A DNA stretch of 64,000 nt from positions 620,001-684,000 of the forward strand of contig NZ_OY762656.1 of assembly GCF_963666255.1 (NCBI RefSeq), given 5' to 3'. This DNA comes from an uncultured Propionivibrio sp. Lineage in GTDB: Bacteria; Pseudomonadota; Gammaproteobacteria; Burkholderiales; Rhodocyclaceae. The position numbers and the translations under genes are program-made. The notes under the pieces are model-generated. The model saw only the letters and a list, made by a program, of their open reading frames with translations, was not told where the DNA came from and did no database searches. Shown one piece after another: positions 46,274 to 57,147 of this stretch; position 1 is the stretch's first letter; every line of letters starts with the position of its first letter.

Positions 46274-46903
46274 TTACTTCGAATACAATTCGATCACGAG
46301 GCCTTCGTTGATCGACTGCGGCAGTTCGCTACGCTCCGGACGCGCCTTGTAGGTACCCTTGGCTTCCTTGACGTTGACTTCAACCCATTCCGGGAATCCA
46401 CGCGACTCGGCCGCAGCAAGTGCAGCCTTCACGCGCAGTTGGTTCTTGGCGCGCTCGGCCACTTCGACCACATCACCCGGACGAACCTGGAACGACGGCA
46501 CATTGACGCGACGGCCATTGACCAGCACGCCGTTGTGGCGAACCACCTGACGGGACTCAGCGCGCGACGCGGCAAAGCCCATGCGGTGAACAACCGTATC
46601 GAGACGCGATTCGAGCAACTGCAGCAGGTTTTCGCCGGTGACGCCCTTGCGCCGATCAGCTTCCTTGTAAACCTTGCGGAATTGGCCTTCGAGAACGCCA
46701 TAAATGCGGCGAATCTTTTGCTTTTCGCGAAGATGCACGCCGTAGTCCGACAGGCGGGCGCCGGACTTCTGCCCGTGCTGGCCCGGCGCATACGAACGCC
46801 GCTCAATGGCACATTTGTCGGTGAAGCACTTATCACCCTTGAGGAACAGTTTTTCGCCCTCGCGACGGCACTGACGGCACTTAGGATCGAGATTACGAGC
46901 CAC
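46274..46903 (-). CDS. rpsD: 30S ribosomal protein S4 (zinc-binding form)
   Basis: A 209-residue S4, a primary 16S rRNA binder and, in many bacteria, the repressor of the alpha operon. Here the N-terminus keeps four cysteines, Cys9, Cys12, Cys26 and Cys31 (PKCRQCRRE...DKCFTDKC), the zinc-binding form, whereas E. coli S4 has lost this set. The S4 RNA-binding domain covers about 98-160. Confidence 0.97.
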   Translation of the reverse strand: MARNLDPKCRQCRREGEKLFLKGDKCFTDKCAIERRSYAPGQHGQKSGARLSDYGVHLREKQKIRRIYGVLEGQFRKVYKEADRRKGVTGENLLQLLESRLDTVVHRMGFAASRAESRQVVRHNGVLVNGRRVNVPSFQVRPGDVVEVAERAKNQLRVKAALAAAESRGFPEWVEVNVKEAKGTYKARPERSELPQSINEGLVIELYSK

Positions 46904-46915
46904 TTGTCTTTCTCC

Positions 46916-47305
46916 TTAAATCCGACGCTTCTTGGGGGGACGGCAACCGTTGTGCGGAATCGGGGTCACGTCGGTAATCGCCGTGATCTTCATTCCCAAC
47001 GCGTTGAGCGCGCGAACCGACGATTCGCGGCCGGGGCCAGGGCCCTTGATGCGAACTTCAAGATTCTTGACGCCACACTCAACAGCCACTTTGCCAGCGG
47101 CTTCAGCGGCCACCTGCGCAGCGAACGGCGTGCTCTTGCGCGAGCCCTTGAAACCAGCACCACCGGAGGTCGCCCATGCCAGCGCATTGCCTTGGCGGTC
47201 GGTAATGGTAATGATGGTGTTATTGAACGACGCGTGAATGTGGGCGATGCCCTCGGCGACGTTCTTTTTGACTTTCTTGCGAACTTTCGTTGCGGTCTTG
47301 GCCAT
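46916..47305 (-). CDS. rpsK: 30S ribosomal protein S11
   Basis: A 129-residue S11 with the conserved [17 protein letters not shown] and [14 protein letters not shown]-terminus. It sits on the 30S platform beside the Shine-Dalgarno helix. Located 11 bases downstream of rpsM and 12 before rpsD. Confidence 0.98.
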   Translation of the reverse strand: MAKTATKVRKKVKKNVAEGIAHIHASFNNTIITITDRQGNALAWATSGGAGFKGSRKSTPFAAQVAAEAAGKVAVECGVKNLEVRIKGPGPGRESSVRALNALGMKITAITDVTPIPHNGCRPPKKRRI

Positions 47306-47316
47306 GTCAGATCCTC

Positions 47317-47679
47317 TTATTTCTTGCCGGCAATCGCCTTGCGCGGACCCTTACGGGTGCGTGCGTTAGTACGCGTGCGCTGGCCGCGGACGGGCAAGCC
47401 TTTGCGATGCCGAAGACCACGATAACAACCCAGATCCATCAGGCGCTTGATACTCATCGTGACTTCGCGGCGAAGGTCACCCTCAACGGTGAACTTGCCC
47501 ACCTGTTCGCGCAGACGATCCATTTCGGCTTCCGTCAGGTCCTTGACCTTGACTGTCCGAGCGATGCCGACAGCATCACAGATCTTTTGCGCGCGGCTAC
47601 GTCCGATACCATAAATCGCGGTCAATGCGATTTCGGTGTGCTGATGGTTGGGAATATTTACCCCTGCAATGCGGGCCAT
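47317..47679 (-). CDS. rpsM: 30S ribosomal protein S13
   Basis: A 120-residue S13 starting [19 protein letters not shown], with the basic C-terminal tail that contacts tRNA in the P site and [15 protein letters not shown]. First gene of the alpha operon; a candidate promoter lies in the 76-base gap before it. Confidence 0.98.
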   Translation of the reverse strand: MARIAGVNIPNHQHTEIALTAIYGIGRSRAQKICDAVGIARTVKVKDLTEAEMDRLREQVGKFTVEGDLRREVTMSIKRLMDLGCYRGLRHRKGLPVRGQRTRTNARTRKGPRKAIAGKK

Positions 47680-47708
47680 TGAATTACCCCAAATATGCGA
47701 AACTGTTG

Positions 47709-47739
47709 ATTATATCTTCAATCGTCCGGTACGTTTCAA
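47709..47739 (-). promoter_or_regulatory. candidate alpha-operon promoter (rpsM)
   Basis: On the minus strand TTGAAA (47734-47739) precedes TATAAT (47709-47714) by 19 bases, or GATATA (47711-47716) by 17. The position between rpmJ and rpsM matches the alpha-operon promoter of E. coli. Confidence 0.5.
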
Positions 47740-47755
47740 AGAAACGGACTGGCGA

Positions 47756-47869
47756 TCAACCCTGACGCTGCTTGTGGCGCGGATCCGAACAGATCACACG
47801 CACGATGCCGTGGCGCCGAATAACTTTGCACTTGCGGCAGATGCGTTTAACAGATGCCAGCACTTTCAT
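47756..47869 (-). CDS. rpmJ: 50S ribosomal protein L36
   Basis: A 37-residue L36 beginning [19 protein letters not shown]. Cys11, Cys14, Cys27 and His32 form the zinc-ribbon (C+) form. It stabilises 23S rRNA junctions in the large subunit. It is encoded between infA and rpsM, as in many betaproteobacteria. Confidence 0.97.
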   Translation of the reverse strand: MKVLASVKRICRKCKVIRRHGIVRVICSDPRHKQRQG

Positions 47870-47941
47870 GGTTAACTCCTAATATTTCGGCGTTCGGCGC
47901 AGCCAGCCTTCAGCCTGATTACATCACTTGCGTAGAGATTC

Positions 47942-48160
47942 TTATTTCGCCCGGAACACAATGCGTGCCCGGCTTAGATCGTATGGGGTCAGCTGAACGG
48001 TCACCTTGTCGCCAGGCAGAATGCGAATATAGTGCATGCGCATCTTCCCGGAAATAAAGCCAAGCACCATATGCCCGTTTTCCAGTTTCACCCGAAACGT
48101 TGCATTCGGAAGGTTCTCAAGAACCTCCCCCTGCATTTCAATCAAATCTTCCTTAGCCAT
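47942..48160 (-). CDS. infA: translation initiation factor IF-1
   Basis: A 72-residue OB-fold factor starting [19 protein letters not shown]. It occupies the A site during initiation. Its place between secY and rpmJ, inside the spc/alpha cluster, is typical of betaproteobacteria and unlike E. coli, where infA lies elsewhere. Confidence 0.98.
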   Translation of the reverse strand: MAKEDLIEMQGEVLENLPNATFRVKLENGHMVLGFISGKMRMHYIRILPGDKVTVQLTPYDLSRARIVFRAK

Positions 48161-48162
48161 TG

Positions 48163-49488
48163 CTATTTCGTCGGAAATCCGGCGCCCTTGAAATTCGCTT
48201 TCTTCAGGAGCCCTTCATACTGGTGCGACATGGCATACGCTTGAACCTGCGTCATGAAGTCCATGGTCACCACCACGATAATCAACAGCGATGTTCCACC
48301 AAAATAGAACGGCACGTTCCACTTGAGGATCAGGAATTCCGGTAACAAACACACGATCGTGATGTACGCGGCGCCGACAAGCGTCAGCCGCATCAAGATC
48401 TTGTCAATATAACGGGCAGTTTGATCACCCGGACGAATACCCGGAACAAACGCTCCACTCTTCTTCAGATTATCAGCCGTCTCCTTCGAATTGAAGACCA
48501 GCGCTGTATAGAAGAAGCAGAAGAAAATGATCGCAGCGGCGTACAGCATCACATAAACAGGTTGCCCCGGCGCCAAGCCGGCCGCAATGTCCTTGAGCCA
48601 ACGCATCGAGTCGCTCGAACCGAACCAGCCTGCGACCGTCGCCGGGAACAGAATCAGTGACGACGCAAAAATCGGCGGAATCACGCCCGACATGTTCAAC
48701 TTCAACGGCAAGTGCGAACTCTGCCCACCGTAAATCTTGTTACCCACCTGCCGCTTCGCGTAATTCACGAGAATCTTGCGCTGACCACGCTCGACGAAAA
48801 CCACGAAAGCCGTCACCACCGCAACCAGGAAGGTGATAAACAGTGCCGTCAGCGGATGCATCGCACCAGTACGCACCAACTCGAGCAGACCGCCAACCGC
48901 ATTCGGCAAGCCCGCGGCGATACCGCTGAAAATGATGATCGAGATCCCGTTCCCGAGACCGCGCTCGGTAATCTGCTCTCCCAACCACATCAGGAACATC
49001 GTGCCCGTCAACAGCGTCGTCACGGTGACGAAGCGGAACAGCATCCCCGGATCGGGGACCAAGCCGGGTTGCGATTCCACCGCAATCGCAATACCAATCC
49101 CCTGAAACAGCGCCAGAAACACCGTGCCATAACGGGTGTATTGCGTAATCTTGCGACGCCCGGCCTCGCCTTCCTTCTTCAGCGCCTCGAGTTGCGGACT
49201 GGCGTGCGTCATCAACTGCATGATGATCGACGAGGAAATATACGGCATGATTCCGAGCGCAAAGATCGTGAATCGCGACAAGGCGCCGCCCGAGAACATG
49301 TTGAACATGCCCAGGATACCGCCCTGTTGCTTGCTGAACAGATCCGCCAGCACTTGCGGGTCGATGCCCGGAACAGGTATGTGCGCGCCGATGCGGTAGA
49401 CGATCAAGGCGCCGATCAGGAAGAACAGACGGCGCTTGAGATCGCCGTATTTACCACCTTTACTGATCTGTGTCTGATTTGTTGCCAA
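48163..49488 (-). CDS. secY: preprotein translocase subunit SecY
   Basis: A 441-residue, ten-helix channel of the Sec translocon. It has [22 protein letters not shown] at helix 1, the plug region after it and the cytoplasmic loop [15 protein letters not shown]. It exports unfolded proteins with SecEG and SecA. Encoded between rplO and infA, two bases from the latter. Confidence 0.98.
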   Translation of the reverse strand: MATNQTQISKGGKYGDLKRRLFFLIGALIVYRIGAHIPVPGIDPQVLADLFSKQQGGILGMFNMFSGGALSRFTIFALGIMPYISSSIIMQLMTHASPQLEALKKEGEAGRRKITQYTRYGTVFLALFQGIGIAIAVESQPGLVPDPGMLFRFVTVTTLLTGTMFLMWLGEQITERGLGNGISIIIFSGIAAGLPNAVGGLLELVRTGAMHPLTALFITFLVAVVTAFVVFVERGQRKILVNYAKRQVGNKIYGGQSSHLPLKLNMSGVIPPIFASSLILFPATVAGWFGSSDSMRWLKDIAAGLAPGQPVYVMLYAAAIIFFCFFYTALVFNSKETADNLKKSGAFVPGIRPGDQTARYIDKILMRLTLVGAAYITIVCLLPEFLILKWNVPFYFGGTSLLIIVVVTMDFMTQVQAYAMSHQYEGLLKKANFKGAGFPTK

Positions 49489-49509
49489 GGATCGCCACCG
49501 TTATCGTCG

Positions 49510-49944
49510 TTATTCCGTCACACAACCACCGGCAGCTTCAATCGCCGCCTTGGCACCTTTGGTCGCGCCAACACCCTTGAGCGTGACCTTGCGGGAAATC
49601 TCACCCGACAGCACCACCTTGGCCGACAGCGCATGCTGTGACACCAGGTTGGCCTGCTTGAGCGTCAGCAGATCGATTTCATCGATCGGCAGTGCGTTGA
49701 TTTCCGACAGGCAAACTTCCACGTTGCGGGCGTTCGTCAAAGACTTGAACCCACGCTTCGGCAGACGGCGTTGCAGCGGCATCTGGCCGCCTTCAAAACC
49801 CACCTTGTGGAACCCGCCGGCACGCGACTTCTGGCCCTTATGGCCACGTCCCGCCGTTTTGCCCAAGCCGGAGCCGATACCCCGACCGACGCGCCGCTTC
49901 GAATGCTTGGCGCCTTCGCCCGGCTGAATGGTATTGAGCTTCAT
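49510..49944 (-). CDS. rplO: 50S ribosomal protein L15
   Basis: A 144-residue L15 with the glycine/basic N-terminal tail [19 protein letters not shown]. The ATG at 49944 has GAGGGG four bases upstream, so it is preferred to the start four codons earlier. One base separates it from rpmD. Confidence 0.97.
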   Translation of the reverse strand: MKLNTIQPGEGAKHSKRRVGRGIGSGLGKTAGRGHKGQKSRAGGFHKVGFEGGQMPLQRRLPKRGFKSLTNARNVEVCLSEINALPIDEIDLLTLKQANLVSQHALSAKVVLSGEISRKVTLKGVGATKGAKAAIEAAGGCVTE

Positions 49945-49945
49945 G

Positions 49946-50128
49946 TTACCCCTCACACTTCACAAGGTAGGCCACCTTGTTGATCATGCCACGCACAGCG
50001 GGCGTATCGATCAACTCGGCCGAACTGTTCAGTCGGCGCAGCCCCAAACCCCGCACCGTCGCGCGATGCGATTGCTTGGTGCCGATCACGCTCTTGACGA
50101 GCGTCACTTTGATTTTCTTGTCAGCCAT
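49946..50128 (-). CDS. rpmD: 50S ribosomal protein L30
   Basis: A 60-residue L30 with the conserved [18 protein letters not shown] segment. Encoded between rpsE (3 bases) and rplO (1 base), so translation is probably coupled. Confidence 0.97.
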   Translation of the reverse strand: MADKKIKVTLVKSVIGTKQSHRATVRGLGLRRLNSSAELIDTPAVRGMINKVAYLVKCEG

Positions 50129-50131
50129 GGC

Positions 50132-50656
50132 TTACCCCAGGATTTCCTCAACCGACTTGCCGCGCTTGGCAGCAATTTCGGCCGGCGTATTCATCGCCAT
50201 CAGTCCGTTGATCGTCGCCCGAACGATGTTGTAGGGGTTCGTCGAACCGTGCGCCTTGGCGACGACGTTCGTCATGCCCATCACATCGAACACGGCACGC
50301 ATGGCGCCGCCGGCAATAACCCCGGTACCTTCCGGTGCCGGTTGCATCATCACCGTGGACGCGCCATGGCGACCCACGACCGTATGATGCAAGGTGCCGT
50401 TCTTCAGACTCACCTTGACCAGCTTGCGACGGGCTTCTTCCATCGCCTTCTGTACGGCAACCGGAACTTCGCGGGACTTGCCCTTGCCCATGCCGATACG
50501 ACCATCGCCATCACCCACCACGGTCAGTGCGGCGAAGCCCAGAATCCGACCCCCCTTCACCACCTTGGTGACGCGGTTGATCGAAATCATCTTCTCGCGC
50601 ATGCCGTCATCAGGCTTCTCGGCTTGCTGCGTCTTTTTGCTTTGCGGTTTTGCCAT
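50132..50656 (-). CDS. rpsE: 30S ribosomal protein S5
   Basis: A 174-residue S5 with the double-stranded RNA-binding region [19 protein letters not shown] and the loop linked to decoding accuracy. Located between rplR and rpmD in the spc operon. Confidence 0.98.
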   Translation of the reverse strand: MAKPQSKKTQQAEKPDDGMREKMISINRVTKVVKGGRILGFAALTVVGDGDGRIGMGKGKSREVPVAVQKAMEEARRKLVKVSLKNGTLHHTVVGRHGASTVMMQPAPEGTGVIAGGAMRAVFDVMGMTNVVAKAHGSTNPYNIVRATINGLMAMNTPAEIAAKRGKSVEEILG

Positions 50657-50680
50657 TACTTACTCCGTTTCGCGCGGCGA

Positions 50681-51037
50681 TCAGAACTTGAGGCCGGCTT
50701 CGCGCGCGGCTTCAGCCAATGCCTTGACTCGTCCGTGATACTGGAAACCACCCCGGTCGAAAGCGACCTGTTCGATGCCAGCCTTCTTGGCGCGCTCGGC
50801 GATCAGTTTTCCAATCACCGTGGCAGCCTTGACGTTGCCGCCATTGGCAAGCTCTTTGCGAACCTCGGGCTCGAGCGACGATGCCGCCGCCAACACCTTC
50901 GATCCGCAGGGCGAAAACACCTGCGCATAAATGTGAAGGTTGGTACGGTGCACGGACAGACGCAACGCATTCAGTTCGGCAATTTTGATCCGGGTTTTGC
51001 GGGCCCGGCGCAACCGCGCTTGATTCTTGTCAATCAT
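50681..51037 (-). CDS. rplR: 50S ribosomal protein L18
   Basis: A 118-residue L18, which carries 5S rRNA into the central protuberance. It has [14 protein letters not shown] and the C-terminal [21 protein letters not shown]. Encoded 10 bases after rplF. Confidence 0.98.
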   Translation of the reverse strand: MIDKNQARLRRARKTRIKIAELNALRLSVHRTNLHIYAQVFSPCGSKVLAAASSLEPEVRKELANGGNVKAATVIGKLIAERAKKAGIEQVAFDRGGFQYHGRVKALAEAAREAGLKF

Positions 51038-51047
51038 CTATGCACCC

Positions 51048-51581
51048 TTACTTCTTCTTCGTTTCCTTGAGGACAATCACCTCGCCGGCATAGCGCACAC
51101 CCTTGCCCTTATAGGGTTCAGGCTTGCGGTAGGCGCGGATCTCTGCCGCCACCTGGCCGACTTGCTGTTTATCCACGCCCTTGATCACGATCTCGGTCTG
51201 CGTCGGGGTTTCGCACTTGACACCGGCCGGCATCTTGTGCGCGACCGGATGCGAAAAGCCGAGCGTCAGGTTCAGCGTATCGCCTTGAGCCTGAGCACGA
51301 TAACCAACGCCCACCAGATTCAGCTTGCGCTCAAAACCTTTGCTCACGCCGGTCACCATGTTGGCGACAATAGCGCGGACGGTTCCGGAAAGCGCATTGG
51401 CATTCGCCGCGCCTTCAACCGGCTTGCACAACAGGGCCGAACCTTCCTGCGCAACCACCACCGCCGGATTTGCCGGAATGCTGATTGAGCCCAATGGCCC
51501 TTTAACGGAGATCTTCTCTGCGCTCAGGGCAACTTCAACGCCCTGCGGCAGCACAATCGGATTTTTTGCAACGCGGGACAT
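51048..51581 (-). CDS. rplF: 50S ribosomal protein L6
   Basis: A 177-residue L6 with two repeated domains; the C-terminal [15 protein letters not shown] is the conserved rRNA-binding motif beside the sarcin-ricin loop. Encoded 12 bases after rpsH. Confidence 0.98.
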   Translation of the reverse strand: MSRVAKNPIVLPQGVEVALSAEKISVKGPLGSISIPANPAVVVAQEGSALLCKPVEGAANANALSGTVRAIVANMVTGVSKGFERKLNLVGVGYRAQAQGDTLNLTLGFSHPVAHKMPAGVKCETPTQTEIVIKGVDKQQVGQVAAEIRAYRKPEPYKGKGVRYAGEVIVLKETKKK

Positions 51582-51593
51582 CGCTTCTTCCCC

Positions 51594-51989
51594 TTATGCG
51601 ACGATGCACAGCACTTCGCCACCAACATTGCTGGCGCGTGCCTTGCGGTCAGTCATCACACCCTTGGGCGTCGACACAATCGCCACACCAAGGCCATTCA
51701 TCACTCGCGGAATATCGCTTGCACCACGGTAGATCCGCAGGCCAGGCTTCGAAACGCGGTCAATGCGCTCGATGACCGGACGGCCGGCGTAATACTTGAG
51801 GCCAATCTCAAGGGTTGCCTTGCCTTCAATATCACGGACGGCAAAGTCCTCAACATAGCCTTCATCCTTCAACACCTTGACGATAGCCACCTTGACCTTC
51901 GACGACGGCATGGCGACGGACGCCTTATTTGCCATCTGGGCATTGCGGATACGGGTCAGCATATCGCTGATCGGATCGCTCATACTCAT
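51594..51989 (-). CDS. rpsH: 30S ribosomal protein S8
   Basis: A 131-residue S8, a primary 16S rRNA binder and, in E. coli, the translational repressor of the spc operon. It begins [22 protein letters not shown] upstream fits the ATG at 51989. The C-terminal [13 protein letters not shown] motif is intact. Confidence 0.97.
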   Translation of the reverse strand: MSMSDPISDMLTRIRNAQMANKASVAMPSSKVKVAIVKVLKDEGYVEDFAVRDIEGKATLEIGLKYYAGRPVIERIDRVSKPGLRIYRGASDIPRVMNGLGVAIVSTPKGVMTDRKARASNVGGEVLCIVA

Positions 51990-52004
51990 AGTCTCTTCTC
52001 CTGC

Positions 52005-52310
52005 TTACCAGCTGGCCTTGGTCATACCAGGCACTTCGCCACGCATGACAAAGTCGCGCAGCTTGCTACGGCCCAGACCAAACTTGCGGAAAACGCCACG
52101 CGGACGACCGGTCAGCTGGCAACGGTTGCGCAGACGAACGGAGCTCGAATTACGCGGCAACGCCTGAATCTTGAGGCGGGCCTCGTAACGATCTTCTTCG
52201 CTACGGCTTTCATCATTCACGATCGCTTCCAAGGCTTCACGCTTGGCCTTGAACTTCTCGACCATCTTGCGACGCTTGGCTTCGCGGTTAATCAATGCAA
52301 GTTTCGCCAT
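52005..52310 (-). CDS. rpsN: 30S ribosomal protein S14
   Basis: A 101-residue S14 of the long, zinc-free (C-) type, beginning [14 protein letters not shown] and ending [12 protein letters not shown] longer frame would run back into rplE and is rejected. It sits seven bases after the rplE stop. Confidence 0.97.
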   Translation of the reverse strand: MAKLALINREAKRRKMVEKFKAKREALEAIVNDESRSEEDRYEARLKIQALPRNSSSVRLRNRCQLTGRPRGVFRKFGLGRSKLRDFVMRGEVPGMTKASW

Positions 52311-52317
52311 CTTAGCC

Positions 52318-52857
52318 TCAGTTCTTGAACGGGAATTTGAACGCGCCGAGAAGAGCACGCGCTTCTTCGTCTGTCTTGGCAGTGGTCGTCACGCTGATAT
52401 TCATCCCGCGCAGCACGTCAATCTTGTCGTACTCGATTTCCGGGAAAATGATCTGCTCTTTAACGCCCATGTTGTAATTGCCACGACCGTCAAAGCCCTT
52501 GCCCGAGATACCCCGGAAGTCGCGGACGCGCGGCAGCGCAACCGTCACGAGACGATCCAGGAATTCGAACATACGCGGACCGCGCAGGGTAACCATGCAA
52601 CCAATCGGGTAACCGTCGCGAATCTTGAAGCCCGCGATCGACTTGCGAGCCTTCGTCACCACCGGCTTCTGGCCAGCAATCTTGGTCATGTCGCCAACGG
52701 CAAATTCAAGCACCTTCTTGTCGGCAACCGCCTCGCCAACGCCCATATTCAGGGTGATTTTCGAAATACGAGGCACTTCCATCGGAGACTTGTAACCAAA
52801 CTTCTGGGTCAGCTCCTGCACCACGGTGTTCTTGTAGTAATCCAGCAAACGCGCCAT
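52318..52857 (-). CDS. rplE: 50S ribosomal protein L5
   Basis: A 179-residue L5, which binds 5S rRNA and contacts P-site tRNA. It has [16 protein letters not shown] and the C-terminal [19 protein letters not shown]. Encoded nine bases after rplX. Confidence 0.98.
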   Translation of the reverse strand: MARLLDYYKNTVVQELTQKFGYKSPMEVPRISKITLNMGVGEAVADKKVLEFAVGDMTKIAGQKPVVTKARKSIAGFKIRDGYPIGCMVTLRGPRMFEFLDRLVTVALPRVRDFRGISGKGFDGRGNYNMGVKEQIIFPEIEYDKIDVLRGMNISVTTTAKTDEEARALLGAFKFPFKN

Positions 52858-52866
52858 GATCGCTCC

Positions 52867-53184
52867 TTACGCCCCCACCACTTCGCCATTTGACTTGAAG
52901 ACGCGCACTTTTTTGCCGTCGTCAAGCAACTTGAAGCCAACCCGATCCGCCTTCTTGGTCGCCGGGTTATAGAGCGAGACATTCGATACGTGCAGCGGCA
53001 TGTCTTTCTCGATCACACCACCAACAACCCCCTTGACCGGATTCGGCTTGACGTGTTTTTTGACGCGATTAACGCCCTCAACCACGACATGCTCCGCGTC
53101 GACACGGCGCGCCACAGTACCGCGCTTGCCCTTGTCTTTTCCGGTAATGACGACGACTTCGTCGCCCTTGCGAATTTTTTCCAT
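52867..53184 (-). CDS. rplX: 50S ribosomal protein L24
   Basis: A 105-residue L24 with the KOW motif [18 protein letters not shown] at the N-terminus; an assembly initiator for the large subunit. Nine bases downstream of rplN. Confidence 0.98.
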   Translation of the reverse strand: MEKIRKGDEVVVITGKDKGKRGTVARRVDAEHVVVEGVNRVKKHVKPNPVKGVVGGVIEKDMPLHVSNVSLYNPATKKADRVGFKLLDDGKKVRVFKSNGEVVGA

Positions 53185-53193
53185 GGCAGCTCC

Positions 53194-53562
53194 TTACAGG
53201 ACTTCAGGAGCCAGGGACACGATCTTCATGAAGCGCTCGCCGCGCAGTTCGCGCGTGACCGGCCCAAAGATGCGGGTGCCAAGCGGCTCCAGCTTGTTGT
53301 TGAGGAGCACTGCCGCATTACCGTCAAATCTGACGAGCGAGCCATCCGGACGACGCACACCCTTTGCCGTACGCACGACAACGGCGTTGTAAACGTCACC
53401 CTTTTTGACACGACCGCGCGGCGCGGCGTCCTTGATACTAACCTTGATGATATCGCCAACGCTGGCATAGCGACGCTTGGAGCCGCCCAGCACCTTGATA
53501 CACATCACTGAACGAGCGCCGGTATTGTCGGCGACGTCCAGAACCGTTTGCATTTGAATCAT
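53194..53562 (-). CDS. rplN: 50S ribosomal protein L14
   Basis: A 122-residue L14 starting [19 protein letters not shown]. The upstream part of the open frame (to 53595) is leader, not protein. It is the first gene of the spc operon: the 136-base gap before it holds a promoter and a hairpin. Confidence 0.97.
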   Translation of the reverse strand: MIQMQTVLDVADNTGARSVMCIKVLGGSKRRYASVGDIIKVSIKDAAPRGRVKKGDVYNAVVVRTAKGVRRPDGSLVRFDGNAAVLLNNKLEPLGTRIFGPVTRELRGERFMKIVSLAPEVL

Positions 53563-53633
53563 CACACTCTCCAACTTATCCCGCGCCGTTTGCAAAACTC
53601 GCGGTCAGTCTTGGAACCCGTACGGGAGAAACA

Positions 53634-53652
53634 CCCGGCTGTGATAGCCGGG
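53634..53652 (-). promoter_or_regulatory. leader hairpin before rplN
   Basis: A perfect 7-bp stem CCCGGCT / AGCCGGG with a 5-base loop in the untranslated leader between the spc promoter and rplN, followed by a second palindrome, CCCGTACGGG (53617-53626). It could act in autoregulation or as an attenuator; no T tract follows. Confidence 0.5.
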
Positions 53653-53666
53653 CGCGAAAGGGGGGC

Positions 53667-53694
53667 ATTATACCCCCAACTGCAAAAATTACAA
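53667..53694 (-). promoter_or_regulatory. spc-operon promoter
   Basis: On the minus strand, -35 TTGTAA (53689-53694), a 16-base spacer and a perfect -10 TATAAT (53667-53672). It lies between rpsQ and rplN, exactly where E. coli has its spc promoter. The -10 sits between GGGGG and CCCCC arms. Confidence 0.75.
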
Positions 53695-53698
53695 GCTT

Positions 53699-53962
53699 TT
53701 AAATTGCGACAGCTTTTTCCAGCAACTTGGTCACCGACCAAGCCTTGGTCTTCGAAATCGGGCGGCCTTCCTGGATCTCGACCAGATCACCCGCCTTGGC
53801 TTCGTTACCCTCGTTGTGCGCATGGTACTTCTGCGAACGCACAATGATTTTGTCATACATCGGATGCTTGACGCGACGCTCGACCAGCACGGTGACCGTC
53901 TTGTCCATCTTGTCGCTCACCACGCGGCCGATCAGCGTCCGCTTGTTCATCGTTTCGCTCAT
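53699..53962 (-). CDS. rpsQ: 30S ribosomal protein S17
   Basis: An 87-residue S17, an OB-fold primary 16S binder with the [12 protein letters not shown] motif. The ATG overlaps the rpmC stop as ATGA. It is the last gene of the S10 operon before the internal spc promoter. Confidence 0.97.
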   Translation of the reverse strand: MSETMNKRTLIGRVVSDKMDKTVTVLVERRVKHPMYDKIIVRSQKYHAHNEGNEAKAGDLVEIQEGRPISKTKAWSVTKLLEKAVAI

Positions 53963-54153
53963 TGTTGCACCGCCTTTTCACGGAGAACGGTACGGACGCG
54001 AGCGATATCGCGGCGCACCTTGCCGATCTGGCTAAAGTTGCTCAATTGCTGGGTCGCTGCCTGCATGCGCAAACCGAATTGGGCCTTCAGGAGATCCAGC
54101 AATTCCTTGTTCAGCTCGTCGACGCTCTTTACTCTGAGTTCACTTGCTTTCAT
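53959..54153 (-). CDS. rpmC: 50S ribosomal protein L29
   Basis: A 64-residue two-helix L29 beginning [20 protein letters not shown]; it lines the exit of the nascent-peptide tunnel. The ATG at 54153 is used; an upstream TTG overlapping the rplP stop is less likely. Confidence 0.96.
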   Translation of the reverse strand: MKASELRVKSVDELNKELLDLLKAQFGLRMQAATQQLSNFSQIGKVRRDIARVRTVLREKAVQQ

Positions 54154-54155
54154 GA

Positions 54156-54569
54156 TCAACCTACCATTCGCGTGACGAACGTCGTCGGAATCGGAAGCTT
54201 GGCAGCCGCGAGCGCGAACGCTTCGCGGGCAAGACTCTCGTTGACGCCGTCCATTTCATACAGCACCTTACCCGGCTGGATCTCGGCAACGTAGTACTCG
54301 GGATTGCCCTTACCGTTACCCATCCGAACTTCAGCAGGCTTCTTGGAGATGGGCTTGTCCGGGAAAATGCGAATCCAGATCCGACCACCGCGCTTGATAT
54401 GACGGGTCATCGCGCGACGAGCCGCTTCAATCTGACGCGCCGTCAGGCGGCCGCGCCCCGTGGCCTTCAAGCCGAAATCGCCGAAGCTGACCTTGGCACC
54501 CCGAGTCGCCAGGCCGGTGTTACGGCCCTTGTGTTCCTTGCGGTACTTTCTTCTAGTTGGCTGCAGCAT
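54156..54569 (-). CDS. rplP: 50S ribosomal protein L16
   Basis: A 137-residue L16 beginning [19 protein letters not shown]; it contacts A-site tRNA. Its 5' end overlaps the last 17 bases of rpsC. Confidence 0.98.
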   Translation of the reverse strand: MLQPTRRKYRKEHKGRNTGLATRGAKVSFGDFGLKATGRGRLTARQIEAARRAMTRHIKRGGRIWIRIFPDKPISKKPAEVRMGNGKGNPEYYVAEIQPGKVLYEMDGVNESLAREAFALAAAKLPIPTTFVTRMVG

Positions 54570-55380
54570 CTGTCGTTCCTGCCTTTCTTACTCGTTTTGC
54601 CGGCGCCTTTCCTTCAGACCCCGGAGCCTCGGCCTTCACGGTGCGCGCCCGGGGCTTATCCCCTTCGCCGCCCGGCTTACCGAGACGACGGGGCTTGCGG
54701 GAAGGCTCATCACCAGCGGGCACATCATTCGCCACCGCCGGTTGCTCGTTGCGATCGAGAATCTCGCCCTTGAACACCCACACCTTGACACCGATGATGC
54801 CGTAGGTGGTGAGCGCCTCGGAGGTCGCGTAATCGATATCCGCACGCAGCGTATGCAAAGGCACCCGGCCTTCGCGATACCATTCGCGACGGGCGATTTC
54901 CGCGCCGTTGAGTCGACCCGAGCTCATGATCTTGATGCCCTGAGCACCGAGACGCATCGCGTTCTGCATCGCACGCTTCATTGCGCGACGGAACATGATC
55001 CGCTTCTCAAGCTGTTGCGTGATCGAGTCGGCGATCAGTTGCGCATCCAGTTCGGGCTTGCGAATTTCTTCGATGCTGACATGAACCGGAACGCCCATGA
55101 TCTTCTGCAATGCCGAGCGCAGATGATCAATCTCTTCGCCCTTCTTGCCGATGACAACGCCCGGCCGCGCCGAGAAAACAGTCACGCGCGCGTTCTTGGC
55201 CGGACGCTCGATCAGCACACGACCGACGGAAGCGTGCTTGAGCTTTTCCTTCAGATAGTCGCGAACCTGGACATCTTCGTTGAGCATGCCCGCGAAGTCT
55301 TTGCTGTTCGCATACCAGCGCGACGACCAGTCACGGGTGACGGCCAGACGAAAACCAGTCGGATGAATTTTCTGTCCCAT
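54553..55380 (-). CDS. rpsC: 30S ribosomal protein S3
   Basis: A 275-residue S3 with the KH domain ([17 protein letters not shown], about 57-75), which lines the mRNA entry tunnel. The lysine/alanine-rich C-terminal extension (about 215-275) makes it longer than E. coli S3 (233), as in other betaproteobacteria. Confidence 0.97.
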   Translation of the reverse strand: MGQKIHPTGFRLAVTRDWSSRWYANSKDFAGMLNEDVQVRDYLKEKLKHASVGRVLIERPAKNARVTVFSARPGVVIGKKGEEIDHLRSALQKIMGVPVHVSIEEIRKPELDAQLIADSITQQLEKRIMFRRAMKRAMQNAMRLGAQGIKIMSSGRLNGAEIARREWYREGRVPLHTLRADIDYATSEALTTYGIIGVKVWVFKGEILDRNEQPAVANDVPAGDEPSRKPRRLGKPGGEGDKPRARTVKAEAPGSEGKAPAKRVRKAGTTDAAAN

Positions 55381-55388
55381 GTTTATCC

Positions 55389-55718
55389 TCAGTTCCCGAC
55401 GGTCAGGAAAATATGGCAGGTCGGCTTAATGATCCGGTTGCCACGTCCCTTGGCGCGCGCGGTGAAACGCTTGAGCACCATGCCTTTTTCGACATAGATC
55501 GACTTCACCTTCAGTTCATCAACGTCGGCACCATCATTGTGCTCGGCGTTAGCGATTGCTGACTCCAGCACCTTCTTGATGATACCGGCACCCTTCTTTG
55601 GGCTGAAGGTCAGGATGTTCAGCGCCTTATCAACCGGCAGTCCGCGGATCTGGTCGGCCACCAGTCGACCCTTTTGGTCCGACAGCCGAACGCCGCGCAA
55701 AATAGCACGAGTTTCCAT
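55389..55718 (-). CDS. rplV: 50S ribosomal protein L22
   Basis: A 109-residue L22 starting [18 protein letters not shown]. Its beta-hairpin (about 80-100) forms part of the exit-tunnel constriction. The ATG at 55718 fits the AAGGA spacing better than the one two codons upstream. Confidence 0.97.
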   Translation of the reverse strand: METRAILRGVRLSDQKGRLVADQIRGLPVDKALNILTFSPKKGAGIIKKVLESAIANAEHNDGADVDELKVKSIYVEKGMVLKRFTARAKGRGNRIIKPTCHIFLTVGN

Positions 55719-55728
55719 ATCCATTCCT

Positions 55729-56004
55729 TTACTTCTTCGCCTTCTTGCCGGCGGTGTGACCCTTGAACGTCCGGGTCAGCGAGAATTCGCCGAGCTTGTG
55801 GCCAACCATGTTTTCGGTGACATACACCGGGATGTGCTGCTTGCCGTTATGCACCGCGATGGTCAGGCCGACGAAATCCGGGAGAATCGTCGAACGACGC
55901 GACCAGGTCTTGATCGGGCGCTTGTCACTGGTCGCGCGAACCGCGTCGACCTTCTTGATCAGATGGGCATCGACAAACGGGCCCTTTTTAATGGAACGTC
56001 CCAT
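55729..56004 (-). CDS. rpsS: 30S ribosomal protein S19
   Basis: A 91-residue S19 with the conserved [10 protein letters not shown] and [16 protein letters not shown] motifs; binds near the 30S head with S13. Encoded between rplB and rplV. Confidence 0.98.
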   Translation of the reverse strand: MGRSIKKGPFVDAHLIKKVDAVRATSDKRPIKTWSRRSTILPDFVGLTIAVHNGKQHIPVYVTENMVGHKLGEFSLTRTFKGHTAGKKAKK

Positions 56005-56017
56005 AGTGTTCTACCCC

Positions 56018-56845
56018 TTAGCGTTTGTGACGGCGCTGCACGATCATCGAGTTCGTGCGCTTGTTCGACCGAGTACGATAACCCTTGGTCTTGGTACCCC
56101 ACGGGCTGACCGGATCCATACCTGCCGACGTACGACCTTCGCCACCACCGTGCGGGTGATCGACCGGGTTCATAACGACGCCGCGAACCGTCGGGCGAAT
56201 ACCGCGCCAACGATTGGCACCGGCCTTACCGATCGAACGGAGGCTGTGCTCTTCGTTGCCGACTTCGCCGATCGTCGCACGGCACTCGACATGCACGCGA
56301 CGAACTTCGCCGGAGCGCAAGCGAAGCTGCGCATACACGCCTTCGCGCGCCAGGAGCTGAGCCGACGTACCGGCGGAGCGAGCCAATTGCGCGCCCTTAC
56401 CCGGGATCATCTCGATGCAGTGAATCGTCGTACCGACCGGGATGTTACGGATCGGCAGCGCGTTACCGGCCTTGATCGGCGCCTCGGAGCCACTGATGAT
56501 CTGCTGACCGACGACTACGCCCTTCGGCGCGATCACATACCGACGCTCACCGTCTGCGTAAAGCAGGAGCGCGATGTTGGCAGTACGGTTCGGATCGTAT
56601 TCCAGACGCTCAACCTTGGCCGGAATGCCATCCTTGTTGCGCTTGAAGTCGATCACACGGTAATGCTGTTTGTGTCCGCCACCCTGATGGCGAGTGGTGA
56701 TGCGACCGTTGTTGTTGCGCCCCGCGTTTTTCGATTGCGGCTCAAGCAGGCCGGCGAACGGCGCGCCCTTGTGCAGGTTCGCGTTGACAACCTTGACGAC
56801 GGCACGACGACCCGGGGAGGTTGGTTTGACTTTGACGAGAGCCAT
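56018..56845 (-). CDS. rplB: 50S ribosomal protein L2
   Basis: A 275-residue L2 needed for subunit joining and peptidyl-transferase activity; the essential His lies in [15 protein letters not shown]. Its ATG shares one base with the rplW stop (TAATG). Confidence 0.98.
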   Translation of the reverse strand: MALVKVKPTSPGRRAVVKVVNANLHKGAPFAGLLEPQSKNAGRNNNGRITTRHQGGGHKQHYRVIDFKRNKDGIPAKVERLEYDPNRTANIALLLYADGERRYVIAPKGVVVGQQIISGSEAPIKAGNALPIRNIPVGTTIHCIEMIPGKGAQLARSAGTSAQLLAREGVYAQLRLRSGEVRRVHVECRATIGEVGNEEHSLRSIGKAGANRWRGIRPTVRGVVMNPVDHPHGGGEGRTSAGMDPVSPWGTKTKGYRTRSNKRTNSMIVQRRHKR

Positions 56846-57147
56846 TACGCAGCACCTCCATCAACAAAATTGATTTCCTGACCCGGCTTCAAGCTGACAT
56901 ACGCTTTCTTCCAGTTCTTGCGAGCACCCATGGCACGGCCGAAGCGCTTTTGCTTGCCCTTGACGTTGGCGACCTGAACCGACTCGACTTCAACCTTGAA
57001 CAGCAGCTCGACGGCGGCCTTGATTTCCGGCTTGGTCGCACCGGACACAACGCGGAAAATCACTTGCTCGTTCTTGTCGGCAACAAACGTCGCCTTCTCG
57101 GAGATCTGCGGCGCAAGGAGAACTTGCATCAGACGTTGTTGATTCAT
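56845..57147 (-). CDS. rplW: 50S ribosomal protein L23
   Basis: A 100-residue L23, the docking site for trigger factor and SRP at the tunnel exit, with the [18 protein letters not shown] block. The ATG overlaps the rplD stop as ATGA. Confidence 0.98.
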   Translation of the reverse strand: MNQQRLMQVLLAPQISEKATFVADKNEQVIFRVVSGATKPEIKAAVELLFKVEVESVQVANVKGKQKRFGRAMGARKNWKKAYVSLKPGQEINFVDGGAA

